DNA of 47,733 nucleotides from Chersky-299 sp963749535 (GCA_963749535.1 CAVVNF010000006.1:1-47733); one strand, 5' to 3'. Positions 7,523-16,341 are shown, counted from the first letter of the stretch. Numbers and translations: made by a program. Notes: generated from the letters alone by a model not told the origin.

Positions 7523-8227
7523 TTAGGACTCCGGCTCAGATTCCCGCAGCGTGTAGCCGACCATGCGGATGGTGTGAATGAGAGCCGGGCCGTAGCGCTC
7601 CAACTTCTTTCTCAGATAACTGACGTAGGTTTCGACCACGTTGGCGTCTCCGCCGAAATCGTAGTGCCATACGTGATCCAGGATCTGGGCTTTGGACAGC
7701 ACTCGTCTGGGATTCGAAAGGAAGAAACGCAAGAGATTGTATTCTGTGGCAGTCAGTTCTATGAGGCGACCGGCTCTGCGAACCTCATGCGCCACCTCGT
7801 CCATTTCCAAGTCAGCGAACCGGAGATGTTCGTCCCCGGCGTCTCCCCGGCTCCGGCGCATGATTGCTTGCACGCGTGCGATGATCTCGGCCAGGGCGAA
7901 CGGCTTGGTCACGTAGTCGTCGCCACCGATGGTGAGCCCTGCCACCTTGTCTTCGAGCGAATCGCGAGCAGTAAGAAAGAGAATCGGCGCCCGGACGCCG
8001 CTCGCGCGCAGCTGCCGAGTCACCTCCAGACCGCTCACGTCGGGCAGCATTATGTCCAACACGATCAAGTCCGGAGGTTCCTTCCGGGCTGAGGCGAGCG
8101 CGGACCGCCCCGTTGTTGCCTCCTCGACCTGGTAGCCCTCGTAGCGCAGGGACGTGGCGACCGAGTCCAGAATCGACGGCTCGTCGTCGACCACCAAGAC
8201 GCGCCGTCTTTCACTGTCATTGGGCAT
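7523..8227 (-). CDS. OmpR-family response regulator
   Basis: A 234-residue regulator. The receiver domain (residues 8-122) has the acidic pair in VVDDEPS, the phospho-acceptor Asp in LIVLDIMLPDVSG, Thr in FLTARDS and the conserved Lys in DYVTKPF. The C-terminal winged helix (about 135-232) has LTATEYNLLRFFL, VLSKAQILDHVW, ANVVETYVSYLRKKL and IHTIRMVGYTLR, typical of OmpR/PhoB. ATG 8227 is preceded by a near-perfect AAGGAGGT. It is the first gene of a two-gene unit with the kinase at 6078-7521 and would bind DNA when phosphorylated by it. Confidence 0.95.
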   Translation of the reverse strand: MPNDSERRRVLVVDDEPSILDSVATSLRYEGYQVEEATTGRSALASARKEPPDLIVLDIMLPDVSGLEVTRQLRASGVRAPILFLTARDSLEDKVAGLTIGGDDYVTKPFALAEIIARVQAIMRRSRGDAGDEHLRFADLEMDEVAHEVRRAGRLIELTATEYNLLRFFLSNPRRVLSKAQILDHVWHYDFGGDANVVETYVSYLRKKLERYGPALIHTIRMVGYTLRESEPES

Positions 8228-8307
8228 CGAAACACCTCCTTTTGAGAAAAGGAGAGTACCACCACTATCTGTGGAGCATACAAGCTGTAGCTGTGAATGA
8301 GCTGTGG

Positions 8308-8853
8308 TCAGGCTCGGGCTTCGCGAAAACACCCGGTGACCCGAGTAGGGCGGGGTTCCAGGCCCGAAAGGCAACTCTGGTCGATGGCCTCGAAAGCCCC
8401 CTGCATGGTGGGAAAGAGGCGGAAGTTTGTCTTCTCGGAAACCCCGACGAGGTCCAAGAGCCGTCGCACTCGAGGCGCGGGACGCACGACAGCAATCCAG
8501 CCCTGACCTTCGAGGCTTTCCAGCAAGTCAAGAAGGACCGATAACACCCCACCGTCTACGAACGTCACCGCCTCGAAGTCCAGAGCGACTGAGGAGACGC
8601 TCTGTAGAGACGTCTCAATGGCTGCGGCGAAGTCTCCCGCGTTTGAGCGGTCTAGCTCTCCGGCGGGCGCGAGCAGGCAGGTTCCATTGCGCATCTGATA
8701 CGTGAAGCTGATCCCACCACTGACTCCCTTTCCTGCGAGTCTGTGACCTGCGACCCCGTGGCCGCCGCGCGGTGCGTCTCGCTTGGCTCTCAGTGTGTCG
8801 ACAGTGCGCGGCCGCCTGTCGTCCGGGCCAGAAGTATCTCGGGCAATGGCCAT
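8308..8853 (-). CDS. STAS-domain protein (anti-sigma factor antagonist-like)
   Basis: A 181-residue protein whose C-terminal ~100 residues are a STAS domain: CLLAPAGELDRSNAGDFAAA, then SVALDFEAVTFVDGGVLSVLLDLL and the helix-strand end. The usual phosphorylatable site is D-S-S/T-G; here it reads FVDGGVLS, so the Ser/Thr normally phosphorylated by an anti-sigma kinase is Gly. That argues for a constitutive or phosphorylation-independent partner switch. A basic N-terminal extension (residues 1-45) is low-complexity. ATG 8853 has GGAGG five to nine bases upstream. It lies upstream of the two-component pair on the same strand and may feed into the same control circuit. Confidence 0.8.
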   Translation of the reverse strand: MAIARDTSGPDDRRPRTVDTLRAKRDAPRGGHGVAGHRLAGKGVSGGISFTYQMRNGTCLLAPAGELDRSNAGDFAAAIETSLQSVSSVALDFEAVTFVDGGVLSVLLDLLESLEGQGWIAVVRPAPRVRRLLDLVGVSEKTNFRLFPTMQGAFEAIDQSCLSGLEPRPTRVTGCFREARA

Positions 8854-8906
8854 GGTTCCTCCAATCGGTCTGCGACGGGGTTCGGGTGGCGGTGAGACTG
8901 CTCGGT

Positions 8907-9110
8907 CTAGGCGGCCAGTTCTTTGCCGAGCACTTCCTCCAGCAGCCCGCGCGCCGCCCTGTAGGAGAGCCCTCGCCCGCCAAAGATCGGGGCAGCGCTT
9001 CCCTCAGGGCAAACCGTCACATTCTCTTTGCCACTTATGACGAACCGTCGGCCATCCGGCGCCTTTAGGAGCCAGAATTCATCCCCCAGGCTGATGACGG
9101 CTACGAACAT
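8907..9110 (-). CDS. Unknown 67-residue protein, copy 2 of a paralogous pair
   Basis: Starts MFVAVISLGDEFWLLKAPDG and contains GRRFVISGKENVTVCPEG and GRGLSYRAARGLLEEVL, matching copy 1 at 5659-5865 over the whole length. ATG 9110 is preceded by AGAGAGGAAG. The two copies bracket the STAS gene and two-component genes, 3 kb apart, in the same orientation. No domain recognised. The short fixed length, conserved Cys and duplication suggest a small binding or regulatory protein rather than an enzyme. Confidence 0.7.
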   Translation of the reverse strand: MFVAVISLGDEFWLLKAPDGRRFVISGKENVTVCPEGSAAPIFGGRGLSYRAARGLLEEVLGKELAA

Positions 9111-9466
9111 GGTGCTTCCTCTCTTTCGAGTCAATCGTTCTTGCCTTCTGACTTCATTCAAGCGCCAGTTGTTTGGGCTAAGCCGAGAGCTTGCTGTGAA
9201 GTGGCTGAGAGTCTGAGCTGGACACCCGCTCAAGTGGCGACTCGAACTGATTTCAGGGGATCAGGCCAAGACGTGGACGCCGGCACTCATCAAACTAACA
9301 GCTATATCACAGCAGCGTCTCAGCATGCGTTAAGACTCGAATGATGCAATGAAGCTGCGGAACCTCAAATCTAGTCGTCCACAACGGAGGTGACTGCCCG
9401 ATGGGCGTGACCACGAAGACGAATAAACAGTACTAGGAACCGATTTTTCGTGCGAAAGGAGATACC
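9111..9466. other. Gene-free stretch holding leader copy 2 and the protease promoter region
   Basis: Positions 9111-9235 repeat the conserved leader seen at 5866-5990 and belong to the minus-strand gene at 8907-9110. The remaining ~230 bases precede the plus-strand protease and must hold its promoter; no convincing consensus is seen beyond AAAGGAG before ATG 9467. Confidence 0.5.
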
Positions 9467-10345
9467 ATGAGAGAAGATTCGTGCAATCCAACACCAACGG
9501 CTTCCGACTCGCGGAAAAGGCGACGACGAAGACTTTGGACGCTGCTGCTTGCTCTGGGCACCGCTGCGGTCCTGGTTGTCGGCACGTGGGCAGTTACGAC
9601 CACCCGTTCGAGCGCGGCACCGAGCAGCAGTCCGAGTGCGGTCGTCAGCCTCAGCTCGAGCCAGTCTGCAGCTTCAACGGCAACCACCCCTCAGACCGAC
9701 CTTCAGTCCGACCTGGCCAGCCCGGCCCAGACCGTGCTCGGCAAGACGTACACAAGCGTGGTCAACATCTCGGTAACCGCCTCCACGGGTTGGCGATCGG
9801 CCACGGGAATAGGCTCCGGCGTCATCTACACGTCGGACGGCTATATCTTGACGAACGACCACGTGGTCACGCTGGACGGCGAGGTGAGTTCCGGACAGTC
9901 AATCGTGGTCACCTTCAGTGACAAGAGCACGGCTCCGGCGACCATCGTGGGCGAAGACGCTACCAAAGACATCGCGCTCATCAAAGTGGACAAGACCGGC
10001 CTGACTCCAGTCACCTTCGGCTCATCGAGCGCCGTGCAGCTAGGAGAATGGGCCACCGTGATCGGCAGCCCTCTGAACTACCAGAATAGCGTCAGTCTCG
10101 GCATCGTGAGCGGCTTGGACCGCTCGCTGCAGGTCTCCACGTCGCAGACGCTGACCGGCCTCATGCAGATCGACAGCCCGATCAGTCCGGGCGATTCCGG
10201 CGGCGGATGCTTCGACGCGGAGGGCCACTTCATCGGCATGCCCGAGCTGTATCTTCCTCCGGGCAGCACGGGAGCGGAGAATATCGGCTTCGCCATTCCT
10301 GCCGACGTCGTGGCCAGTGTTGCCCACACGCTGATGGGCAAATAG
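9467..10345 (+). CDS. Membrane-anchored or secreted trypsin-like serine protease (HtrA family, no PDZ)
   Basis: A 292-residue protein. A basic start (SRKRRRRRLW) and one hydrophobic segment (LLLALGTAAVLVVGTWAV, residues 26-43) form a signal anchor, followed by a Ser/Thr-rich linker to about residue 85. The chymotrypsin-fold protease domain has the full triad: His132 in ILTNDHVV, Asp168 in ATKDIALIKVD and Ser244 in PGDSGGGCF. It ends at residue 292 with no PDZ domain, shorter than DegP/HtrA. ATG 9467 has AAAGGAG seven bases upstream. It stands alone and ends at the hairpin at 10417-10447. Likely role: extracytoplasmic protein quality control or processing. Confidence 0.9.
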   Translation: MREDSCNPTPTASDSRKRRRRRLWTLLLALGTAAVLVVGTWAVTTTRSSAAPSSSPSAVVSLSSSQSAASTATTPQTDLQSDLASPAQTVLGKTYTSVVNISVTASTGWRSATGIGSGVIYTSDGYILTNDHVVTLDGEVSSGQSIVVTFSDKSTAPATIVGEDATKDIALIKVDKTGLTPVTFGSSSAVQLGEWATVIGSPLNYQNSVSLGIVSGLDRSLQVSTSQTLTGLMQIDSPISPGDSGGGCFDAEGHFIGMPELYLPPGSTGAENIGFAIPADVVASVAHTLMGK

Positions 10346-10416
10346 TGGCAGACAGTGGCAGCACGGATGGAGTCCCGGCTGTGAGCGACACGGGGCCCTC
10401 CGCTGCTTAGTCCTAA

Positions 10417-10447
10417 CCGAAACCCGGTCGACGAGGCCGGGTTTCGG
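10417..10447 (+). terminator. Terminator of the protease gene
   Basis: An 11-bp perfect stem (CCGAAACCCGG, 10417-10427, with 10437-10447) and a nine-base loop, about 70 bases past the protease stop. The downstream sequence is only weakly T-rich. Confidence 0.65.
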
Positions 10448-10693
10448 TCCTCCGCCACCGTCAACACGAGCGACGGCTTGCTAAACGGAGGAAGACGGAC
10501 GCATCAACCCCAGACGAGACCCGCGCTTCACCGTGCAGTCAAGAACCCCGCCATCCGTCCTAGCTTGGCAGACAAGTTAGCGAGCGCTACGCTGGTCGTG
10601 TCACCTGGCATCGAGGTGCAGGCGCAAATGCAGCCCCGGCATGACCTGGAGATCCCGCGAGAGCAGCGCGGTGCGAAGCATCAGCTATTCAAC
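10448..10693. other. Gene-free stretch before the methyltransferase gene
   Basis: No frame with coding character on either strand. It follows the terminator and must contain the promoter of the gene starting at 10704. I see no repeat or structured RNA here. Confidence 0.5.
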
Positions 10694-10703
10694 AGGAGTA
10701 GGA

Positions 10704-12088
10704 ATGGGCGGAATCGACAGTATCGATCAGCAGGCAGGTCCAGGGACGGAAAAGACTTTTGTCCATCATCCGCAAATACCCTACGACCCAAACGTTATGC
10801 TCTATGTTGGTCAGGGCTCGGTCGTCCTACCGTTTGAATTCACCAACTGGCGGGATGAGACCATGGCCGGTAAGCAATCATGTTCCATCCACGCTTCCTT
10901 GAACCCCCAGCCCACCTTCAGGATCAGGGGCCCCGAGGCACTCAAGTTCCTCTCGGACGTCTGCGTCAACGACTTCACCAACTTCCCGACAGGTAGGGCC
11001 AAGCACGCCATCATGTGCAACGAGGACGGCTTCGACATGGGGGACGGCGTACTCCTGCGGCTCGGCGAGGACGAGTTCATCTCCTATGAGATGGGAGCCA
11101 ACTACATCGCCTACATGTTCGAGCAGGGCAAGTACGATGCCGTGGGCGAGGACCTGACCGGAACGATGTTTCTCTATCAGATCGCCGGACCGCGATCCCT
11201 CGAGGTGCTCGAGGCTGCCACCGGGGATGATCTTCACGACATCCGCTTTGCGCACTGCCGCGCGAGCAGCGTCAATGGGATGGAAGTCAACGCACTGCGG
11301 GTGGGAATGCCGGGAACGCTCGCATACGAGCTCCACGGTAAGGCCGAGGACGGCCTCTCTGTCTACAACGCCGTCCTGAAGGCCGGCGAACCGTTCGGAA
11401 TCCGCCGCCTGGGCTTCCGTGCTTACCTCATGCAGCATACCGAAGGTGGGTTCCCGCAGGCCTTCAACCACTTTCCTCACCCGTGGCTGGAAGACGAGGG
11501 CTTCCTTAAGTATCTGGAGAAGATCGGCATACGGTCCAGGTACACGGATGTCTGCAAAGGGAGCATGGGATCCGACATTCGGCTTCGTTACCGCAATCCC
11601 GTCGAGCTTGGCTGGGGCAGAATGATCAACTTCAACCACGACTTCGTCGGGCGGAAGGCTCTTGAGAAGGAGGTGGCCGCCCCGTGCCGCACCATGGTCA
11701 CTCTTGTCTGGAACCCTGAGGACATCATCGACGTATATGCCTCGAAGTTCCGGCCGGGCGAGCCGTACGCCGGCATGGACAGCCCATATGAAAGGTTCGT
11801 TGATGGAGCCGGCTGGGCGTACTACGCAGATCAAGTGCTCAAGGACGGGCAACTGATCGGGATCAGTTCCGGGCGAACCCTCAGCTACAACTACCACCAG
11901 ATGCTGTCACTCTGCTCGATCGACGTCGAGTATGGCGAACTCGGAACTGAAGTCATCGTGCTGTGGGGAGAGCCCGGCACTCGGCAGAAGGAGATTCGGG
12001 CGTGGTCTCTCGCTTCCCGTATCTGAACGAGAACCGCAACGAAGACGTCGACGTCAGCGCGATTCCTCGCCTCGCCGTGAAGAAGTAG
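10704..12088 (+). CDS. GcvT-like aminomethyltransferase (LigM/DesA-type demethylase-like)
   Basis: About 460 residues of the glycine-cleavage T-protein fold. It contains SIHASLNPQPTFRIRGPEAL, FLSDVCVNDF, NEDGFDMGDGVLLR, GPRSLEVLE and a C-terminal barrel. The related LigM and DesA enzymes transfer a methyl group from methoxy-aromatics to tetrahydrofolate; the exact donor here is unknown. ATG 10704 has AGGAG at 10694-10698. As printed, the frame ends at 12026, but losing one G in GCG(G)TGG near 12001 explains this: the other frame continues VVSRFPYLNENRNEDVDVSA to TAG 12086-12088, and RFPYLxExRN is the family's normal ending. The gene is therefore complete apart from that one base. Confidence 0.85.
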
Positions 12089-12136
12089 CCCCTTTGGCAC
12101 CGGCTGGCCTTCTCTTGGAAGGGATCTTCTGAGTGT

Positions 12137-12159
12137 AGCCCGGTTACCAAGGCCGGGCT
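12137..12159 (+). terminator. Terminator of the aminomethyltransferase gene
   Basis: Stem AGCCCGG (12137-12143) with CCGGGCT (12153-12159), nine-base loop, followed by TTTCG. It lies 48 bases past the restored stop at 12088, which supports that end rather than the earlier one. Confidence 0.7.
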
Positions 12160-12331
12160 TTCGCGTGAATGGGACAATGCGGGGCGATCCAGGGCAAACT
12201 AAAAGTGCCACAAGTCGGTCCCACAGCGGATTCCTTTCTCAGGGCGCATGGCGAGCCTGCCGATACCGGTTTAGAGGTCCAGCAAGGGTCGTCCAGGTAA
12301 TGGTTGTGTCGCAGCCAGTCACGGAGCGCCG

Positions 12332-13228
12332 ATGAGGGGTCACCACACAGGAGCCGCAGACAAGACGAGCTTTGCTCGCGCATCGTTCTTCGGAACAGCG
12401 GTACTCGTCGCGCTGGCCATCATTTCCATCATGGCCTCGGGGTGTGGCGTGACGCCGCCCCAGTCGCAGACGCCGCCCCAGTCGCAGACGCCTTCCTTAG
12501 GTGCGACACAGCCCGCCGAGGTGGCAACCGTCGCCCAGGTCTCCGAGGGGCAATCCCTACATGAAAGGGTCATGGCCGAACAGGGTCGTGGGGCTGGCGT
12601 AGCAGCCGCAAGCAACCCGACGACCACTACCGCGGTGACAATCGCGACTCAGCCCGCGGCGAGCGCCCGCGTGGACCCACCGGCCGCGAAGGATGGTTCC
12701 ACCTCGGTCGTACTGACCGGTGGACGCACCCCTCTCAAAGGGATATGGAAGGGGACGGCCGGAGAGCTGGCCTCCTTCTTGCTCAAGGGCTGTCCTTCGC
12801 CTCGCTTCTCCGTTCCCGCCTCGGTTCTTGCGGACTACTACGTCCACTACTGTGCCGAAGCGGGACTTCGCGCTGATCTGCTCTGGGCCCAGATGATCCA
12901 CGAGACCGGTTATGGGACCTTCGGGGGAGCCGTGACACCCGAGCAGAACAACTACGCCGGCCTCGGGGCGACCGGAGACGGAGCGGCAGGAGTTGCTTTC
13001 AGCTCCGCCGAGGCAGGGGTCAAGGCCCAGGTGGCTCACATGGTGGCGTATGTCTACGCATCGAGCCCGGTAGCGTGGGCCAATGAGACCGTCGATCCAC
13101 GGTTCGACCTCGTCGGCCCCCGTGGCGTTGTTTCTGTTCTCTCGGATCTCGATGGACGCTGGGCCGTTCCTGGCACCGGCTACGGCGAGGCGATCGAGGC
13201 GATCGCCCGAGCCATCAACTCAGACTGA
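12332..13228 (+). CDS. Lipoprotein glucosaminidase (peptidoglycan hydrolase)
   Basis: A 298-residue lipoprotein. The signal peptide (AVLVALAIISI) ends in the lipobox MASGC with Cys38. A Pro/Gln/Thr-rich spacer includes two exact 18-base copies encoding TPPQSQ. The catalytic domain (about residues 160-298) has the endo-beta-N-acetylglucosaminidase pattern LLWAQMIHETGYGTF, with the catalytic acid Glu191, and NNYAGLGATGDG. It would cleave the glycan strands of peptidoglycan from the outer face of the membrane. ATG 12332 has only a weak upstream site (GGAG). The last ~75 bases and flank recur at 22053-22126. Confidence 0.88.
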   Translation: MRGHHTGAADKTSFARASFFGTAVLVALAIISIMASGCGVTPPQSQTPPQSQTPSLGATQPAEVATVAQVSEGQSLHERVMAEQGRGAGVAAASNPTTTTAVTIATQPAASARVDPPAAKDGSTSVVLTGGRTPLKGIWKGTAGELASFLLKGCPSPRFSVPASVLADYYVHYCAEAGLRADLLWAQMIHETGYGTFGGAVTPEQNNYAGLGATGDGAAGVAFSSAEAGVKAQVAHMVAYVYASSPVAWANETVDPRFDLVGPRGVVSVLSDLDGRWAVPGTGYGEAIEAIARAINSD

Positions 13229-13599
13229 CCGAGGGCGGAGATCAGTAGCGTCCCCAAGGCGCGTGCTCTGCGGTCCGCCTATATGCGGGGAGTCCTTAGT
13301 GGTCCGACCGCGAGAGGACCGTCGATTCAGTCGCGAAGTACCCTCCTCGGCCTCCGCGACGACATTCTGGTGGTGGACTCGTTACCAGCGGATGGACCCA
13401 GACGGACGAGGGCTTACCGAATTAGACCTCCGCCGATCTCTTCCCCCGGTCCGCAGAGATCCTCGTCGCACCCGTGACCACCACCATACGGCGAGACCGA
13501 ACGCTGCGGCAAAGAGCAGGCAAGAAAGGCCGCGCGCGGTGTAGGCGATGCCGTCCGTGTGCCGGCGGTGCCTGGCTGACTCTAGCAATCGGACGGCTT
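13229..13599. other. Gene-free stretch between glucosaminidase and TetR genes
   Basis: The first ~20 bases belong to the segment shared with 22053-22126. On the minus strand at about 13430-13560 one frame gives a hydrophobic run (LLFAAAFGLAVWWW) followed by basic residues, as in a tiny membrane protein, but it has no credible start codon or ribosome site. I do not call it a gene. Confidence 0.4.
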
Positions 13600-14265
13600 C
13601 TATCCCCGAGGAGCCGCATCCTTGAGGATCAGATCGAGGATATAGGCTGAATGGCCCCCCTCGACATACTCGTTCAGCCCGATGAGACAGCTTATGTTTT
13701 CGGCCCACGCGAACGTGTACCAGGCCCAGGCTACGCGGTCCGTGTCTATGTCTTCCCGGATGGTGCCTTGGGCCTTTCCCTCCTCAACGATCTCGGAGAG
13801 GACTTTGAAAGCCGCCTGTTGAGTGCGCGCGACCGCCTCGCGCAAGCCTACCTGGGGACCGGCCGCGATGAACTCCACCCAAGGGTAGGTGAAGCCGCCT
13901 CGTTCGCCCCTAAGCATCTCGGAGTGGTGTTTCCCGATGGTGCGCAACCGCTCCAGGGCACTGGCATCGTGGGCTGATCCGATCAGCTCCAGCATCTGAG
14001 CGAGTATGGAGTCAAGAGCGGCGATAAGCATCTCGGTGCGGCTGTTGAAGTACTTGTAGAGCGTGCCCTCCGAAACCCCGGCCGCCTCCGCCACCCGCGT
14101 GACCCCTGCTTGGGGAACCCCGTGCTCGGAGATGACCTTGAGCATCGCGTCTACTATCTGTTTGCGCCTCTCGTCAGGCGGGAGTCTTCGTGCTCGACGT
14201 GGTTCTGGCGACAAGGATGCCCCCTCGCGGTTGGATACGACGCTCACGATACCAGGTCGACTCAA
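13600..14265 (-). CDS. TetR-family transcriptional regulator
   Basis: About 215 residues. The N-terminal DNA-binding domain has RKQIVDAMLKVISEHG, then the helix-turn-helix VTRVAEAAGVSEGTLYKYF and NSRTEMLIAALDSIL. The C-terminal ligand domain is of the common TetR_C type with a Trp/Tyr-rich last helix. The start is uncertain: TTG 14265 or GTG 14247. It is divergent from the CocE-type hydrolase at 14412, and the palindrome at 14324-14341 between them is the natural operator, so it probably represses the hydrolase and itself until a ligand binds. Confidence 0.9.
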   Translation of the reverse strand: MSRPGIVSVVSNREGASLSPEPRRARRLPPDERRKQIVDAMLKVISEHGVPQAGVTRVAEAAGVSEGTLYKYFNSRTEMLIAALDSILAQMLELIGSAHDASALERLRTIGKHHSEMLRGERGGFTYPWVEFIAAGPQVGLREAVARTQQAAFKVLSEIVEEGKAQGTIREDIDTDRVAWAWYTFAWAENISCLIGLNEYVEGGHSAYILDLILKDAAPRG

Positions 14266-14323
14266 ATGGAAAGGCGGGATCCAGGGACGTTGACGAACGC
14301 ATCCCCAGTCTGTATATTGCTAT

Positions 14324-14341
14324 TGAGTGAGTTCTTACTCA
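14324..14341. promoter_or_regulatory. Probable TetR operator
   Basis: The imperfect palindrome TGAGTGAGTTCTTACTCA (seven of nine pairs match) sits midway between the divergent TetR gene and hydrolase gene, in an AT-rich stretch (TATATT just upstream) suited to promoters. TGAGT-N8-ACTCA half-sites are typical of TetR/FadR-like operators. Confidence 0.6.
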
Positions 14342-14411
14342 TTAATGTACCCACTGCCTACCGTACCCGAACATTCTGAGCAGAGCAAACGCATCGACCC
14401 GAGGAGAAGAA

Positions 14412-16103
14412 ATGGAGACTAAGAAGGTCGCGGCCGCCTCCCAGCCGCAGTACGGCGTCAAACTCGAGCACAACGTCATGGTGCCGGCGCGGGACGGCGT
14501 TAAGCTGGCGATCAACATATTCCGACCCGACGCGCCTGGGAAGTTCCCCGCGCTGCTCGCAATGTCGCCCTACGGCAAAGACGCGCAGACCTTTGAGACC
14601 CCACCTCAGCCCTTCGGCAAATCGGTGTTCGAGGCGTCGGTCGAATCGGGCGACCCGAACTTCTACGTGCCGCGTGGTTACGTCTACGTGATCGGGGACC
14701 TGCGCGGGATAGGAGACTCCGAGGGCGCGTATGAGGGAGTCTTTTCGCATCACGAAGGCCAAGACGGCGCCGACATCGTCGAGTGGCTGGCCCAGCAGCC
14801 GTGGTGTGACGGCAACGTCGCCACCGCCGGCATCTGCTACTTCTCGTCCATGCAGCTGCACGTGGCGGCCGAGAATCCGCCGCATCTCAAGTGCATCGCC
14901 CCCTGGGAGATCTTCGCCGACGACCTCTACAAGCACGGCGTCTACGAGGGCGGGGTCCTCAACATCTTCTTCTATGGTCTATACACCGGCACGTATCCAG
15001 CCCGCTGTGGCTACGCCATCAAGAACGTAGTCTCGGCGATGATCAAGAACACGCCCGAGGATCGCTTGAAAGAGATGGTGGAGGAAGCCATCAGCGATCC
15101 GGATCTGAAGCAATATCCCTATCTCTACCACCTGCTGAGATATCCGGAGAAGAACCCCATCCTGTTCGACTTCATGCTCAATCCCTTGGACGGCCCGTAC
15201 TATCGGGAACGCTCGGTGGCCGAGCGGCTCGACAACATCAAAGTCCCGGCTTACATTGGTGGCCCACTGTTCAGTTTCTTCTCGGAGCCCCAGATCAACG
15301 TGTTCAACCGGCTGACGGTCCCGAAGAAGATGTTCCTTTACACCGGCATGGGCACCCGCCCATGGCGCGCTCACCACGACGAGCTCCTGCGCTGGTACGA
15401 CTACTGGCTCAAAGGGATCGACACGGGGATCATGGACGAAGCACCGATCCGGTACCACACCACCGCATCCGAAACGTGGGCGACCGCGAACACGTGGCCT
15501 CTGGAAACAACCGAGCCCACGAAGCTGTACCTCAACAGCCTGGACCAACTCCTGGCTGAACCGGACCTCTACAACGACGAACCCGATGCCTTCGTGCAGC
15601 AGCCGCTCTACGTGACCAAGAATCGGGCACGCGTCACCTACCTGACGCCGCCGCTCCCCGAAGACGTGCAAGTTACGGGAGCGCCCCGGATCACGTTCTA
15701 CGCTTCCATCGACCAGTCCGAGACCAACTGGCGCATCGATGTCGGCGAAGAAGGGCTCGAAACGCTCCTCCCGCTATCGGTGGGATGGCTGAAGGCTTCG
15801 CACCGCGCCGTGGTCGAGGAGAAAACGACGCCGTGGGAGATCGAGCACGACCACACCAAGGCGGTTCCGGTGGAGCCGGGCAAGATCTATGAGTACCAAG
15901 TGCAGTTGCGGCCTATGTCCCACTTGTTTAGGGCCGGCAAGCGCATAAGGCTTCAGATATCGAGCATCGACATCCCCACCGACCCCGAGACTTACAACGT
16001 CATGTGGCACATATGCAATAGCAGGACCACGCTCCACAAGATCTACCGGGACCGGGAGCACCAGTCCTACCTGTCGCTGCCGGTCATCCCACAGAGCAGC
16101 TAG
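14412..16103 (+). CDS. CocE/NonD-type hydrolase with Cys at the nucleophile position
   Basis: A 563-residue member of the X-Pro dipeptidyl-peptidase/CocE family: an alpha/beta-hydrolase core (VPARDGVKLAINIFRPD, GYVYVIGDLRGIGDSEG, about residues 20-340) and a C-terminal jelly roll (from about 380, with YEYQVQLRPMSHLFRAGKRI and RLQISSIDIP). The nucleophile elbow, normally G-x-S-Y-x-G, reads AGICYFSS, so Cys142 replaces Ser. The region usually giving the acidic residue (GWYD) reads IGGPLFSF, while HHDELLRWYDYWLKGID near residue 325 keeps His. The family hydrolyses esters and amides of small carboxylic acids; this copy may use a Cys nucleophile or be non-canonical. ATG 14412 has GAGGAG upstream. 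Divergent from the TetR gene. Confidence 0.85.
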   Translation: METKKVAAASQPQYGVKLEHNVMVPARDGVKLAINIFRPDAPGKFPALLAMSPYGKDAQTFETPPQPFGKSVFEASVESGDPNFYVPRGYVYVIGDLRGIGDSEGAYEGVFSHHEGQDGADIVEWLAQQPWCDGNVATAGICYFSSMQLHVAAENPPHLKCIAPWEIFADDLYKHGVYEGGVLNIFFYGLYTGTYPARCGYAIKNVVSAMIKNTPEDRLKEMVEEAISDPDLKQYPYLYHLLRYPEKNPILFDFMLNPLDGPYYRERSVAERLDNIKVPAYIGGPLFSFFSEPQINVFNRLTVPKKMFLYTGMGTRPWRAHHDELLRWYDYWLKGIDTGIMDEAPIRYHTTASETWATANTWPLETTEPTKLYLNSLDQLLAEPDLYNDEPDAFVQQPLYVTKNRARVTYLTPPLPEDVQVTGAPRITFYASIDQSETNWRIDVGEEGLETLLPLSVGWLKASHRAVVEEKTTPWEIEHDHTKAVPVEPGKIYEYQVQLRPMSHLFRAGKRIRLQISSIDIPTDPETYNVMWHICNSRTTLHKIYRDREHQSYLSLPVIPQSS

Positions 16104-16156
16104 GAAGCGGTAGCACGTAGGAAGACCCAGAGAATCGGTAGCAGGCCTTTTTCGAA

Positions 16157-16189
16157 GGTGAGCCGCAGCCGCCTCGGCTGCGGCTCACC
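16157..16189. terminator. Strong hairpin between convergent genes
   Basis: A 15-bp perfect stem (16157-16171 with 16175-16189; core GAGCCGCAGCCG) and three-base loop, lying between the CocE-type gene (stop 16103) and the minus-strand genes ending at 16207. No T tract on either side. Confidence 0.65.
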
Positions 16190-16206
16190 GCCACCGGCCC
16201 TTTCGT

Positions 16207-16341
16207 CTACGGGATGACGAACTTCCCTGAGGCCACAACGTGCCGCTCGCCGATCTGCAGCAGCGGACGGTTGCCCGCGGGGTCGAGGGTGAGGTCATAG
16301 CGGCGAGCCACGCCCGGATCAACGTCCGCCGCACGAGTCAT
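16207..16341 (-). CDS. Possible 44-residue protein overlapping the lipoprotein stop
   Basis: ATG 16341 overlaps the TGA of the lipoprotein gene (ATGA), and the frame runs to TAG at 16207 (MTRAADVDPGVARRYDLTL ... HVVASGKFVIP). It could be a coupled small gene, or the true C-terminal part of the lipoprotein displaced by an indel. No family recognised. Confidence 0.35.
   Translation of the reverse strand: MTRAADVDPGVARRYDLTLDPAGNRPLLQIGERHVVASGKFVIP

Noticed and set aside
10478..10700. Coding frames after the protease terminator
   Set aside because: No ribosome site, low-complexity Arg/Pro composition, and opposite-strand frames equally long.
13382..13600. Small membrane protein with LLFAAAFGLAVWWW on the minus strand
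   Set aside because: No start codon with a ribosome site, and the stretch shares no similarity with known small proteins.
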